Shown here: positions 1 through 8,967 of the stretch, in pieces
Layout of the letters: every line of letters starts with the position of its first letter
How positions within the stretch are numbered: position 1 is the first letter of the stretch
Assembly (NCBI RefSeq): GCF_004005475.1
Contig: NZ_RZTZ01000003.1
Coordinates: 186,001-250,000 of the forward strand
Direction: 5' to 3'
Source of the DNA: Niallia taxi
GTDB lineage: Bacteria > Bacillota > Bacilli > Bacillales > Cytobacillaceae
DNA length: 64,000 bases
The notes under the pieces: generated by a model
Database searches by the model: none
Seen by the model: the letters and a program-made list of their open reading frames with translations, nothing else
Told to the model about the DNA's origin: nothing
Translations under genes and position numbers: made by a program

Positions 1-1055
1 GCTTCTGCTTTGTTCCCTCTAAGTCTCTCCAGTTCCTGCACTGGTAATTGCCGTAGCTTTCCATTCCTTACAGTCAATTCACGGGGAAGTGTTAAGCAAT
101 GAGCCCAGCCATTCTTATCTGTTGGGTATTCTATTTCAGGCAGCCCCATCCATCCGATTAGTATTCTTCTGCCATCAGGAGCCTCCATTGTTTGTGGTGC
201 ATAAAAATCAAAGCCTCTGTCCAGCTCTTGAAAACCGGTATGAACAAGGGTTCTTTCTTGTATATTCAGCTTATCTCCAAGAACATAGCCTGATTGATAA
301 ATATTTTGATAGCAGTCTCCTTCTGAATTTATACCTTGTGGACAAAACAGAAGTATGCCATGTCCATCCACTTCAAAATAATCTGGACATTCCCACATAT
401 AACCGAAATCCTTAAAGCCTATCTCTAATTCGCCTTCCAAGTTCCATTGTGTCAAATCACTGGAACGATAGAGTATAATTGTTCCTGTTTCATTTGAACG
501 CTGTGCACCGATAACTGCGAAAAATTCAGACCCATGCTTCCAAACTTTAGGATCGCGGTAATGATCTGTATAGCCTTCAGGTACATTAGCTATTACTGGT
601 TTTTCGTGCTTTTGGATTTGCCCCTTCTCATTCATGAAAGCAAGACATTGATAAGGCGTTCTTATCCAGCTCTCATTTCGGCTGTTGCCCGTATACATAA
701 AGTATAATTGTCCATCATGCTCCACTCCGCTGCCAGAGTATACACCATGGCTGTCAAATTCAGTTGTTGGCTCAATCGCCACTCCGACATTTTCCCAGTG
801 AATCAGATCCTTCGATTTTGTATGATACCAATTCTTTAAACCATGGACAGGACCAAGGGGAAACCATTGGTAAAACAAATGATATTCGCCATTATAATAG
901 GCAAAGCCATTCGGATCATTAAGCAGCCCTGTAACAGGCTGAATATGAAAGGATTGTCTCCAGGAGCATTGATTAACCATTGTTACAAGCTGCATCTGTT
1001 CTGCCTCCAATGCATCCTCCCATCTTCTATACCTTTGTTCTCTGTTCCATTCCAT
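1..1055 (-). CDS. scrB: Sucrose-6-phosphate hydrolase (GH32), 3' end cut by window
   Basis: Cytoplasmic invertase that splits sucrose-6-phosphate, the product of the PTS permease encoded just upstream, into glucose-6-phosphate and fructose. Reading from the ATG at 1055, the GH32 landmarks are in order: NDPNG near residue 46 (Asp47 is the usual nucleophile), then RDPKVW, then WECPD with the acid/base Glu. About 351 residues are visible; the C-terminal beta-sandwich lies outside the window. AGGGAG sits 8-9 bases before the ATG. It is the last visible gene of scrR-scrA-scrB. Confidence 0.95.
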   Translation of the reverse strand, partial: MEWNREQRYRRWEDALEAEQMQLVTMVNQCSWRQSFHIQPVTGLLNDPNGFAYYNGEYHLFYQWFPLGPVHGLKNWYHTKSKDLIHWENVGVAIEPTTEFDSHGVYSGSGVEHDGQLYFMYTGNSRNESWIRTPYQCLAFMNEKGQIQKHEKPVIANVPEGYTDHYRDPKVWKHGSEFFAVIGAQRSNETGTIILYRSSDLTQWNLEGELEIGFKDFGYMWECPDYFEVDGHGILLFCPQGINSEGDCYQNIYQSGYVLGDKLNIQERTLVHTGFQELDRGFDFYAPQTMEAPDGRRILIGWMGLPEIEYPTDKNGWAHCLTLPRELTVRNGKLRQLPVQELERLRGNKAE

Positions 1056-1071
1056 GATGATTCACTCCCTA

Positions 1072-1098
1072 AAAAAACATAGGAGAAAAAACTTCTCC
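1072..1098 (-). terminator. Weak hairpin with T tract between scrA and scrB
   Basis: A 6-bp stem (GGAGAA paired with TTCTCC, 5-base loop) is followed on the minus strand by TATG and seven T. It could partly terminate scrA transcription and lower scrB expression. The stem is short, so this is uncertain. Confidence 0.35.
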
Positions 1099-1116
1099 CC
1101 TTTATTTATCGATATT

Positions 1117-2571
1117 TTATGCCACTATGCCTTCTTTTCTTATGTTTGCTTCCTTTTTAGCTGCTCTTTTCGCTAATACAATGGTTACAGTGAAGGCAAC
1201 TGCAAATGCGACTGCCATTCCGATAATATATGGCACAATCTTATCTGGACGAATTGAAATGATTCCAGGCAATCCGGCAGCACCTAATGCGACAGCTTTT
1301 ACTTTAAACAATGTCACAAAACCAGAACCAACTGCAGAACCTACGATAGCCCCAATAAATGGATATCTCAGTTTAAGATTAACACCGAACATAGCTGGCT
1401 CTGTAATGCCAAGCAATGCAGAAATACCTGCTGCAGATGCCGTTCCTTTCACCTTTGCATCCTTTGTTATTTTCAATACAGCAAGTGTTGCTGCACCTTG
1501 CGCTATATTGGACATTGTTGCGATAGCAAACAAGAAGGAGCCGCCTGTTTTGGCGATGTCTGCAAGCAATTGTGTTTCCACTGCGATAAAGCTGTGATGC
1601 ATTCCTGTAATAACAATTGGTGCATACAAAAGACCGAAAATTAATCCGCCGATTACTCCTGTTGTGTCATACATCCAAACAATTCCATCTGTCAATAGAT
1701 TTCCTGCTGACCTTGTAAGTGGGCCAACTATAGTAAATGTCAATAAACCAGTGATAAAAATAGATAAGAGCGGTGTCAGCAGATTATCTAATGCTGAAGG
1801 TACGATTCTTCTGAGAAATGTTTCAATCTTAGCCAAAATAAACGAGGCAGCAAGCACAGGCAGCACAGTTCCTTGATAGGCCACCTTCTCAATGTCCAAG
1901 CCAAATATGTGCCAAACAGGAACTTCATTTTTCAGCATTGCATCTGCATAATTGTAGCCATTCAGTAAATCCGGGTGAACCATAAGCATTCCCAGTGCTG
2001 CACCAAGATATGGATTCCCCCCAAACCGCTGTGTGGCGGAGAAACCAATTAGGATTGGCAGAAACACAAAGGCAGCGTTTGCAAAAGTATTAATAAGTGC
2101 AGCTAAATCTGCCATATTCGGATAAGCATCCACTAATGATTTTCCGTCTATAAATAAATCCTGTGCCGTCAAAACATTGTTAAGTCCCATTAATAAACCG
2201 CCAGCAACAATCGCAGGGATTATCGGCACAAAGATATCTGACAGCATTTTTACAAACTGTTGGATTGGATTAAGCTTTTTTGCTCCTGCTTCTTTCACAT
2301 CCTTTGTTGACATTTCTGATAAGCCAGTCATGGTGGCAAAATGCTTATACACCTCATTCACAGTTCCTGAGCCTAAAATAATTTGATATTGGCCTCCTGT
2401 TGAAAATGTCCCTTTAACCACATCCATATTATCAAGTGCTCCTTGATCGATTGCTGATTCATCATTCAGCACTAGTCGGAGCCGTGTTGCACAGTGAGCT
2501 GCTGCAGACACATTGTCTTTACCGCCAATTGCCGTCAGTATCTCTTTTGCGATTTTTTTATGGTTCATCAT
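1117..2571 (-). CDS. scrA: Sucrose-specific PTS permease, IIBC component
   Basis: Membrane permease that imports sucrose and phosphorylates it to sucrose-6-phosphate. Residues 1-90 form the IIB domain with the phosphorylated Cys in AAHCATRLR (Cys27 from the start used here). The rest is a IIC domain of about ten membrane segments, including the [11 protein letters not shown] signature of the glucose/sucrose family. There is no IIA domain, so a separate IIA must donate phosphate. The reading frame is open further upstream, but GGGAGG five bases before the ATG at 2571 fixes the start; the adjacent ATG at 2568 is equally possible. Three operator-like palindromes lie upstream. Confidence 0.94.
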   Translation of the reverse strand: MMNHKKIAKEILTAIGGKDNVSAAAHCATRLRLVLNDESAIDQGALDNMDVVKGTFSTGGQYQIILGSGTVNEVYKHFATMTGLSEMSTKDVKEAGAKKLNPIQQFVKMLSDIFVPIIPAIVAGGLLMGLNNVLTAQDLFIDGKSLVDAYPNMADLAALINTFANAAFVFLPILIGFSATQRFGGNPYLGAALGMLMVHPDLLNGYNYADAMLKNEVPVWHIFGLDIEKVAYQGTVLPVLAASFILAKIETFLRRIVPSALDNLLTPLLSIFITGLLTFTIVGPLTRSAGNLLTDGIVWMYDTTGVIGGLIFGLLYAPIVITGMHHSFIAVETQLLADIAKTGGSFLFAIATMSNIAQGAATLAVLKITKDAKVKGTASAAGISALLGITEPAMFGVNLKLRYPFIGAIVGSAVGSGFVTLFKVKAVALGAAGLPGIISIRPDKIVPYIIGMAVAFAVAFTVTIVLAKRAAKKEANIRKEGIVA

Positions 2572-2601
2572 TCGTTCCTCCCTATTATAAATCAAGTTGT
2601 A

Positions 2602-2611
2602 GAACCGGTTC
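2602..2611. promoter_or_regulatory. ScrR-type operator 1
   Basis: GAACCGGTTC is a perfect 10-bp palindrome with the central CG-type symmetry of LacI-family operators. It lies 31 bases before the scrA start, in a position to block transcription. The matching copies at 2642 and 2707 support it. Confidence 0.7.
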
Positions 2612-2641
2612 CAAAAATAAATAAAAAACAAAACCGCTTAG

Positions 2642-2653
2642 GGAACCGGTTCC
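2642..2653. promoter_or_regulatory. ScrR-type operator 2
   Basis: GGAACCGGTTCC is a perfect 12-bp palindrome centred about 41 bp from operator 1, close to four helical turns. It lies between scrR and scrA. Confidence 0.75.
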
Positions 2654-2706
2654 AAATTTATATTAAAAAAAAATCATTCTAATGAAACCAAATTAATCTT
2701 TTGATT

Positions 2707-2718
2707 GGAATCGGTTTC
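2707..2718. promoter_or_regulatory. ScrR-type operator 3 (imperfect)
   Basis: GGAATCGGTTTC is an imperfect copy of the palindromes at 2602 and 2642, just after the scrR stop codon. It may allow looping with the other two sites. Confidence 0.55.
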
Positions 2719-2740
2719 ACTAGAATTATAATTCATCGTG

Positions 2741-3724
2741 CTAGACGGTGTCAACGCTTTCTCGTTTAATTATCTCAAAATTCATGGTTGTCAGTTTTTC
2801 CACTGGCCGCTCTTGAATTAGCTCAACCATATTTATCGCTGCTTTTTTGCCTGCTTCTTTATAATGGAATTTCGCTGTTGTAATGCCAGGATGGATAGCT
2901 TCTGTCACATCATAACCGCCAAATCCTGTAACTGACACATCTCTTGGTATAGATAACCCTTGTTTGTATGCTGCCTTTAAAACACCAATCGCAATATTGT
3001 CTGTGGCACAAACGATAATAGAATGCTCACGGGAATCCAATAATTTCATCGCAGCAGCTTGAGCGGCAGGAATATTAAATTCTGTCTCAAAATAACTGAC
3101 ATCAATATCGTCCCTTGCCTCCAATGCTTTTTGAAAACCTGTTTTCCGTTTAACACCAACAGCAATATCCTGTTCTGTAACACCAAGAAAGGCAATTTTC
3201 CGATGTCCCTTCTCCAGTACATATTTTCCTATCGCCAAACCAGCATGATAATCATCATGAATAACACTATGGATCTCTTCATGCTCCTGACCGATCAGCA
3301 GGACGGGAATATGAATTTCGGAAATGGCCTTCAGATGCCTGTCTGTAATCACAGTCGCAAGGAGAATAATGCCCGCCATCTTTTGTTTTGCCAAGCTGTA
3401 AATACTCTCAATTTCTCTATCTAAATCCTGGCTTGTATTGGATATCAGCATTTGATAATTCCATTCCTTCAACTGTTCATCAATTCCGATTAACGTCTGT
3501 GAAGAAGCATAAGAATCTAATCTCGGAACAATCGTGCCGATAATATTCGTCTTTTTTGCTTTTAAGCTTTGAGCAAATGGATTTGGCGTATATCCAGTAT
3601 CTTGAATTGCCTTTTCAATCTTCTTTTTTGTTGCCTCACCAACAGAGCCGCCGTTTAGGTAGCGTGAAACGGTACTTTTGGCGACACCCGCGATTTTAGC
3701 AATATCCGCAATGGTCCGAATCAT
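2741..3724 (-). CDS. scrR: LacI-family sucrose operon repressor
   Basis: DNA-binding repressor. An N-terminal helix-turn-helix (residues 4-23, IADIAKIAGVAKSTVSRYL) and hinge are followed by a periplasmic-binding-protein-like sensor domain of about 270 residues. The frame opens five codons earlier at a TTG, but the ATG at 3724 has GAGG at normal spacing and gives the usual LacI N-terminus. It lies directly upstream of scrA on the same strand, and the operators between them fit it as the local regulator. The effector is probably fructose or a sucrose product; this is inferred from family and context. Confidence 0.9.
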   Translation of the reverse strand: MIRTIADIAKIAGVAKSTVSRYLNGGSVGEATKKKIEKAIQDTGYTPNPFAQSLKAKKTNIIGTIVPRLDSYASSQTLIGIDEQLKEWNYQMLISNTSQDLDREIESIYSLAKQKMAGIILLATVITDRHLKAISEIHIPVLLIGQEHEEIHSVIHDDYHAGLAIGKYVLEKGHRKIAFLGVTEQDIAVGVKRKTGFQKALEARDDIDVSYFETEFNIPAAQAAAMKLLDSREHSIIVCATDNIAIGVLKAAYKQGLSIPRDVSVTGFGGYDVTEAIHPGITTAKFHYKEAGKKAAINMVELIQERPVEKLTTMNFEIIKRESVDTV

Positions 3725-3818
3725 TTTTACCAACCTCAAATATGTATTTATAACTATATTATAGCCTACTAACTCACGGTGAAGATACTAGGACTGTTTA
3801 TCAGAGTATGCTCACTTT

Positions 3819-4715
3819 TTATTTTTCTGCACTGTTCGTTAAGGAATCTCTCAGTCTTTTTACATCACTAACGGGCGGATAACCAAACATTCTGCTGTAT
3901 TCTCTGCTGAATTGAGAAGGGCTTTCATAGCCGACTTGGAATGCTGCCTCTGCCGCTTCAATCGGCTCTGACATTAATAGCTTTCTCGCCTCCTGCAATC
4001 TTATCTTTTTTTGATACTTCAAAGGGCTCAATGACGTTACTTGTTTAAAATAATGATGAAAGGAGGAAACGCTCATCTTCGCCATTTTTGCGAGTACATC
4101 TATACGCAGCGGCTGATCAAACTCCTCATTAATGGTTTGGATAACCTCCTTGATTGCCTGCGCTTGACTTCCCATCACAGCGAACTCCCTCATTTGTTCA
4201 CCATCTTCCTTTTGCCAAATTCGATAAAGAATTTCCCTTTTATAAAGCGGTGCAAGTGCAGGAATATCTTCTGGTGTATCAAGTAAACTAATCAGTCTTA
4301 TGACGGCATCTAAAATATTCGCCGTTGTTTCATTGACCATTATGGCTCTTTGGGCAGGAGCGGAGTGATCCTGCTTAACCTTAATAACATCGAGAATCTC
4401 TTCTGTTGTAAAGCGCAGCTTGACACCTAAATATGGTTTGTCCTCTGTAGCCTTAATGATTTTTCCCGTTATTGGCAAATGAACAGATGCGATAAGATAG
4501 TGATTCGGGTCATAATGAAAAATATCATCACCAACCATCACGATTTTTGAGCCTTGAGCAATAAAGCAGACAGATGGTTCAAACAAGGAATGGAGAGGCT
4601 CTGATAAGGACGATGACCGGATAAAACCTAATTTATCAATCTCTGTTTCAATAGTTCCATCCGTATTCGTATGATTTTCAATTAATTTCACAAGCTGCTG
4701 CTGCCTATCCTTCAT
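3819..4715 (-). CDS. AraC-family transcriptional regulator
   Basis: About 298 residues. The N-terminal half resembles the AraC_N sensor domain (SEPLHSLFEPSVCFIAQGSK region). The C-terminal 100 residues hold two helix-turn-helix motifs, ending in the family signature GYESPSQFSREYSRMFGYPP. An in-frame GTG at 4724 touches the AAGGCGG ribosome site, so the ATG at 4715, eight bases from it, is the better start. It is divergent from the dehydrogenase at 4852, a common arrangement in which the regulator controls its neighbour; that role is inferred. Confidence 0.88.
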   Translation of the reverse strand: MKDRQQQLVKLIENHTNTDGTIETEIDKLGFIRSSSLSEPLHSLFEPSVCFIAQGSKIVMVGDDIFHYDPNHYLIASVHLPITGKIIKATEDKPYLGVKLRFTTEEILDVIKVKQDHSAPAQRAIMVNETTANILDAVIRLISLLDTPEDIPALAPLYKREILYRIWQKEDGEQMREFAVMGSQAQAIKEVIQTINEEFDQPLRIDVLAKMAKMSVSSFHHYFKQVTSLSPLKYQKKIRLQEARKLLMSEPIEAAEAAFQVGYESPSQFSREYSRMFGYPPVSDVKRLRDSLTNSAEK

Positions 4716-4851
4716 GTCATTCACCGCCTTTTTTAATTATTTTAACGTTTATTTGGAGAAATAGGCAAAAATAACAGATGAATCTGCTACCTAGTTCGAA
4801 TGGAGATTATTTATAATGTGAAGAAAACAGATAGTTTTGGAGGAATTAATG

Positions 4852-5592
4852 ATGACAAAATTACAGGATAAAGTCGCCATTATTACAGGCGCATCAAGAG
4901 GAATCGGTGCACAAAGTGCTAAAAGACTGGCAGAATTAGGAGCGAAGGTAGTCGTCAATTATGCCAACAGTCCTCAAGCTGCCGACGAGGTTGTTGCAGA
5001 TATTGTTGAGAATGGCGGCCACGCAATTGCTGTCAAAGCAGATGTGAGCAAATTAAAGGAAATAGAGCAGTTATTTGAACAGACAATCAGTCATTTCGGT
5101 AAGGTCGATATCCTTGTAAATAATGCAGGTATCATGCATACCGTTCCAATAAGCGCAGTAACAGAAGAACAATTCGACCAGCATTTTGCCATTAATGTGA
5201 AGGGAACCTACTTTGCCTGCCAGCAAGCCTTCAAACATATGGAAGCAAACGGCCGCATTGTCAATTTCTCCACATCGGTTGCAGGGGTGATGTTCCCAGG
5301 GTACAGCCTCTATGCCGCTACTAAAGGTGCAGTTGAACAAATCAGCAGACAGCTAGCAAGGGAATTCGGCCAAAAGAATATCACCATCAATACCCTTGCT
5401 CCAGGTCCGACAACAACAGAATTATTTCTAGAAGGCAAAGGTCCTGAACAATTAGAAGGATTAAAACGAAATAATGCCTTTGGAAGATTAGGCGAAACAG
5501 AAGATATCGCCGATACATTAGCCTTCTTAGTGAGTGAAGAGTCTCGCTGGATAACAGGCCAAACAATTCGGGTTAATGGCGGGATGGTTTAA
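4852..5592 (+). CDS. Short-chain dehydrogenase/reductase (SDR, FabG-like)
   Basis: NAD(P)-dependent oxidoreductase of the classical SDR family, 246 residues. It has the nucleotide-binding TGASRGIG (residues 12-19), NNAG (90-93), catalytic Ser142, and Tyr154-x3-Lys158 (YAATK). The C-terminus ITGQTIRVNGG is typical. GGAGG precedes two tandem ATGs; the second (4852) has the better 8-base spacing, the first is at 4849. The substrate cannot be read from sequence. Pairing with a divergent AraC regulator suggests an inducible aldehyde or ketone reductase rather than the housekeeping fatty-acid enzyme. Confidence 0.9.
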   Translation: MTKLQDKVAIITGASRGIGAQSAKRLAELGAKVVVNYANSPQAADEVVADIVENGGHAIAVKADVSKLKEIEQLFEQTISHFGKVDILVNNAGIMHTVPISAVTEEQFDQHFAINVKGTYFACQQAFKHMEANGRIVNFSTSVAGVMFPGYSLYAATKGAVEQISRQLAREFGQKNITINTLAPGPTTTELFLEGKGPEQLEGLKRNNAFGRLGETEDIADTLAFLVSEESRWITGQTIRVNGGMV

Positions 5593-5604
5593 TAGCATGC
5601 ATGG

Positions 5605-5636
5605 AAGGATGGGGCTTGGTCCTGTCCTTTCTTTTT
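5605..5636 (+). terminator. Terminator after the SDR gene
   Basis: A 9-bp stem with two wobble pairs (AAGGATGGG with CCTGTCCTT) is followed by TCTTTTTG. Confidence 0.6.
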
Positions 5637-5741
5637 GTAGTGGAACAGTTAATGAAGACCAAAACACTTCTATCTAATTGAAAACGATTATCAATTATGT
5701 TAGGTTTATGATAAATCAACCTGAATAGGGAGTGTCTTAAG

Positions 5742-6398
5742 ATGTACTACGCCGCAACATACTTTACAAACAAAAAAGAGGATAAGCAGATTATCAGTCA
5801 ATTCCTTGCTTATTTCCAACTACACAATAACAAGTTCTCTTTTTATAGAATATATCGCAAGAAACTAACCTTTTCATCCGTAGATAAAAACCAAATGTGG
5901 AATATCCTCGTACTTCTTAATGCAGAGGAAGAAGAATATTACGACCATTTCAAGCAAGCTTTTAATAATTATAGGACAAAGTTAGTGAGACAAGAAACAA
6001 TGCTTCCGACCCCTGGCTCCTTCTTCCCTTCCAACGAAAAAAACGGCAACATTCAGATTGTTGAATACGTTAATGTCCAGCAGAAGTATCTCTTAGAATT
6101 CAAAAATATTATGATTCACAACAATGGGCCTGCTATGGAACATATCCTGCATACAAAGAAGTGGTGCAAGGAGTTTATCGCACTCGAAACAGCTGACGTC
6201 TTGTACCACAAAGCAGGATTTCCTGAGTGGAATCAAATCCACCTTATCGCAATGCGTCCATCCGGTGTATTCCACTTTAAAAAGGATTTCAACGAAGGTT
6301 TAGTGAGGGTAAATGCCCCTAATTTTGCTGATAACTTTGATCGACTAGAACAAATTCGTGAATTCACTTCAAAGGTAAGTGCTTCGCGGGAAATATAA
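5742..6398 (+). CDS. Hypothetical protein, possibly two-part alpha/beta
   Basis: I do not recognise this 218-residue protein. It has no signal peptide or membrane segment. Residues 1-90 and 105-185 each look like a small mixed alpha/beta unit, joined by a Pro/Ser/Asn-rich linker (PTPGSFFPSNEKNGN), so an internally duplicated fold is possible. GGGAG nine bases before the ATG supports the start. It is 137 bases upstream of the QueC-like gene on the same strand with no clear terminator between, so the two may be co-transcribed. Confidence 0.7.
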   Translation: MYYAATYFTNKKEDKQIISQFLAYFQLHNNKFSFYRIYRKKLTFSSVDKNQMWNILVLLNAEEEEYYDHFKQAFNNYRTKLVRQETMLPTPGSFFPSNEKNGNIQIVEYVNVQQKYLLEFKNIMIHNNGPAMEHILHTKKWCKEFIALETADVLYHKAGFPEWNQIHLIAMRPSGVFHFKKDFNEGLVRVNAPNFADNFDRLEQIREFTSKVSASREI

Positions 6399-6535
6399 TA
6401 CAAGAACTTATTTCTCTAGATTTTATAATGGAAAAGTCATACTTATCAGGATTAGAATTATCTCTAAAGAACCAATAAGTGCTATAATTTAGTAAATTGC
6501 TATTTTCATTTCTACAAGATAACAGGAGTTTTTGT

Positions 6536-7672
6536 ATGAATGTAAAAAATGATCTTTTAACTAATTTACATAGAGAAGTGCTTCATGGGATGTACTTTGA
6601 CTATAACGATACTAGCAGTAAATTAATAGACCTCATCACTATAATGGGCAGTCTTTTTGTCTTTGAGCCTGATATAAAAAAAGACCAAAAAGACCTCGAC
6701 ATTTCCATTCCAGTTTTTAATGTGTCTTTTTGGGATAAGGAAAAGGCTGCAATAGAGGCGCTTTTTGAATGGATTACAGACAAACCAGTACCTGTTCAAT
6801 TCACAGTAATCAATCCGCTAGAAAAAAACGACGTTTTTTTGTCATTGCCTGCAAACCAAGACGTGGCATTGTTTTATGATGATATTGAATCAATTGCCGG
6901 ATTAAAGACAGACAAGTCCATGTTTGATTACATCCGCATTATCAACAAAGATAATGAAAAGCAGAAGCAACAAAAATTAGCAGCGTTTTTGCGGAAATCT
7001 GTTGCTGATTCTAGCGAAATTCTTGATGCACCTATAAAACTACTCAATAAAAGAAAAACCACTCCTGCAGCTATTTTATTCGTAATAGCGATTGCTGCTG
7101 CAAAGTCCTATTTTAATGATGGTTCAAAAGTATTCTATTATCAAAGCAAACAAATAAACATGGACTATCTAAACAATCCATCTCTTTTGCCTAAAGCAGC
7201 CCATCCGAGAACATATCAAATGATGAATGCCCTTTATAAAAGCACATCAGTCGATATGAGCATTGAGACACCATTGCTGCAAAAAAGCCGTGCCGAGGTC
7301 ATTAAGGAACTGCCAAAAGAATATAAACAGCAAATAAAAAATACAAATGAATGTGTAAGAATGAAAAGAAAGATAGACAAGGCTATGTATACTCCTTGTG
7401 GAATATGCCTAGCTTGTCTTCAGAGAAAGATAGCATTAAGCGCTGCTGAAAGTGAAGTATATGATGGATTTTATCAATATGACTACGGACAAAAAATAGC
7501 CGAAATCACAAATGAACAAGATCAACAGCTTTATACAGAAACAGTAGACCTAATGCAAGCCCTCTATGAGCAGGTAAAAATCACTCAACCATTCACAGAG
7601 GAAGAGCAGCATATAGCTAGTGAGTTTATTCTTGCGTTTGACGTTTTTCTTAGTAAATATTCACCATTTTAA
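6536..7672 (+). CDS. QueC-like protein with degenerate ATP-binding loop
   Basis: 378 residues from the ATG at 6536, chosen because AGGAG sits seven bases upstream; the frame is open to 6497. The C-terminal part carries the QueC zinc site: Cys273, then Cys288-x2-Cys291-x2-Cys294 (CGICLACLQRK). Before it, AHPRTYQMMNALYK (222-235) and PLLQKSRAEVIKEL (246-259) match the positions of the THPR and PFxxKxK motifs of QueC-type proteins. Where QueC has the PP-loop SGGLDS, this protein reads LFYDDIES (112-119), so ATP-dependent synthase activity is probably lost. QueC normally makes 7-cyano-7-deazaguanine, and relatives occur in antiviral systems. No queuosine or known defence gene is adjacent. Family assignment is by motif only. 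Confidence 0.6.
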   Translation: MNVKNDLLTNLHREVLHGMYFDYNDTSSKLIDLITIMGSLFVFEPDIKKDQKDLDISIPVFNVSFWDKEKAAIEALFEWITDKPVPVQFTVINPLEKNDVFLSLPANQDVALFYDDIESIAGLKTDKSMFDYIRIINKDNEKQKQQKLAAFLRKSVADSSEILDAPIKLLNKRKTTPAAILFVIAIAAAKSYFNDGSKVFYYQSKQINMDYLNNPSLLPKAAHPRTYQMMNALYKSTSVDMSIETPLLQKSRAEVIKELPKEYKQQIKNTNECVRMKRKIDKAMYTPCGICLACLQRKIALSAAESEVYDGFYQYDYGQKIAEITNEQDQQLYTETVDLMQALYEQVKITQPFTEEEQHIASEFILAFDVFLSKYSPF

Positions 7673-7792
7673 TGAAACAAATAAGCAGTAATAATAATAG
7701 GTATTAGTAAAGCACTACCTTTTTATGTTGCTGATAATGTCCCTATTAAATCTTGAATTTTTAGGTCGATTCTATCCTAAAAGTTAAGTTAT

Positions 7793-8007
7793 ATGTTTTT
7801 TAAAGAAGACAAAAATTTCGACAGACCTAGTTTAAACATCGCCTGTTATTTACCTTTGTATATTGGGCATTGCTTTTATTTATTAATGTAATTTTAGAAA
7901 CATCTGAAAAAAGTACAATTAGTTCCTTATTCATCCTTTTATCCGATGTAACGCTTTTGTTTATTAGTGAAAAAGCAGCTAAACTTATTAGAAAAAGGAA
8001 GGTATAG
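7793..8007 (+). pseudogene. Frameshifted small membrane protein (candidate)
   Basis: Two overlapping frames together would encode a protein of about 71 residues. The first opens at the ATG at 7793 (MFFKEDKNFDRPSL). It switches near 7840 to a second frame with two hydrophobic stretches (LLFTFVYWALLLFINVIL; then ISSLFILLSDVTLLFIS) and a basic tail RKRKV ending at the TAG at 8005. The second frame starts right after an in-frame TAG and has no good start of its own, so a one-base loss or a sequencing error fits. There is no strong ribosome site. The terminator at 7997 overlaps its end. Confidence 0.35.
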
Positions 8008-8027
8008 TAAGCAAACCTTCCTTTTTT
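7997..8027. terminator. Bidirectional terminator
   Basis: GGAAGGT pairs with ACCTTCC across an 11-base loop, with six T on the plus side and five T on the minus side. It separates the plus-strand genes from the convergent lipoprotein gene. Confidence 0.8.
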
Positions 8028-8063
8028 CGTTTACGGTAATTATTCATTTCGCTCTTTCCAATT

Positions 8064-8654
8064 TCACTTCATATACCCCTCAACCAATGCAAAGCATCTC
8101 TCTTCCGTAAGATCTGCTAGCACAGCTACATATTCCAATTGCTCCATCGTTCCGCCTTCATATTTAAGAGATGCCTCTTTTGCCTTACTATCGCGGTTTT
8201 CGATCCATTCACGCTGCTCCTGCTTTAGCTGCTCCATTTCTTCAGAGGAAAGCTGCTTCTGCAGGACTCCATAAATCTCATTTAATAAATCATCCCAAGC
8301 CTTATATCTCTCTCCTTCCACTTTTTTCATTGCATATGTGGAATCATCCTCGGGATTATTTCTTAGTTCATCCATTTCTTTTTTCTTAGTATTTAATTTG
8401 GTAAGATATTCTTCCTTCTGACTCACTTTGTCATCATTAGCACCTGAGTCTTTTTCACTTTCGGTTGTATTAGTATTGTTTGTGTTGGCTGCTTCTGCTG
8501 ACTCTGTATTAGCGTTCTCTTGCATTTCATTTTGTGAAACACTGTTGTTTTCTGGTTCTTTATTTGCGGAAGCGCTTGATTCTGTAGCTGAGTTATTACA
8601 TGCAGCCAATAGTAGTAAAGCTGCAATAGGAACCATTATCTTCCTTATTTTCAT
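8064..8654 (-). CDS. Lipoprotein with LprI-like (DUF1311) domain
   Basis: Predicted exported lipoprotein of 196 residues. The signal peptide has a hydrophobic core and lipobox LLAAC with Cys19 as the lipidation site. Residues 20-75 are a low-complexity Ser/Asn/Glu linker. Residues 80-195 resemble the LprI/DUF1311 domain (WDDLLNEIYGVL, QREWIENRD, a conserved GGT and a late ...TEERCFALVE helix), a family that includes lysozyme inhibitors. GGGAGG precedes the ATG at good spacing. It is monocistronic between two terminators. A role in protecting the envelope is possible from the family only. Confidence 0.85.
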   Translation of the reverse strand: MKIRKIMVPIAALLLLAACNNSATESSASANKEPENNSVSQNEMQENANTESAEAANTNNTNTTESEKDSGANDDKVSQKEEYLTKLNTKKKEMDELRNNPEDDSTYAMKKVEGERYKAWDDLLNEIYGVLQKQLSSEEMEQLKQEQREWIENRDSKAKEASLKYEGGTMEQLEYVAVLADLTEERCFALVEGYMK

Positions 8655-8776
8655 AATCTAGTCCTCCCTTTACGAAAGTAAATTATGTTTTAGTTTTCCC
8701 CTTAACATTAATTCAATTACAGTATTTGTCAACCAATCCAATTGTTCATCGACTAAAATAATATAAAAACGACAAT

Positions 8777-8806
8777 AAAAAAGCTGCGATTTATGGCAGC
8801 TTTTTT
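8777..8806. terminator. Terminator downstream of the glycoside operon
   Basis: AAAAAAGCTGC pairs with GCAGCTTTTTT across an 8-base loop. It ends the minus-strand operon whose last gene stops at 8968. The 160 bases between them hold an overlapping frame but no supported gene. Confidence 0.8.
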
Positions 8807-8967
8807 ATTAGCAATATTATATTCTCCCCATTAGTTTTTGTAGAATACTGAATCAGGGACCTATTCTAACTCTATTATTTGACCTGCAAGGGGCGAAAAA
8901 AGGCTCTTCCTTTTCGATTTTTTGTTTGCGTTTTAATATCTTGCCAAACATATTATTCGACCAATCT

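Noticed and set aside
4812-4817. TATAAT before the SDR gene as a full SigA promoter
   Set aside because: No recognisable -35 at 16-18 bases, so I did not list it as a promoter on its own.
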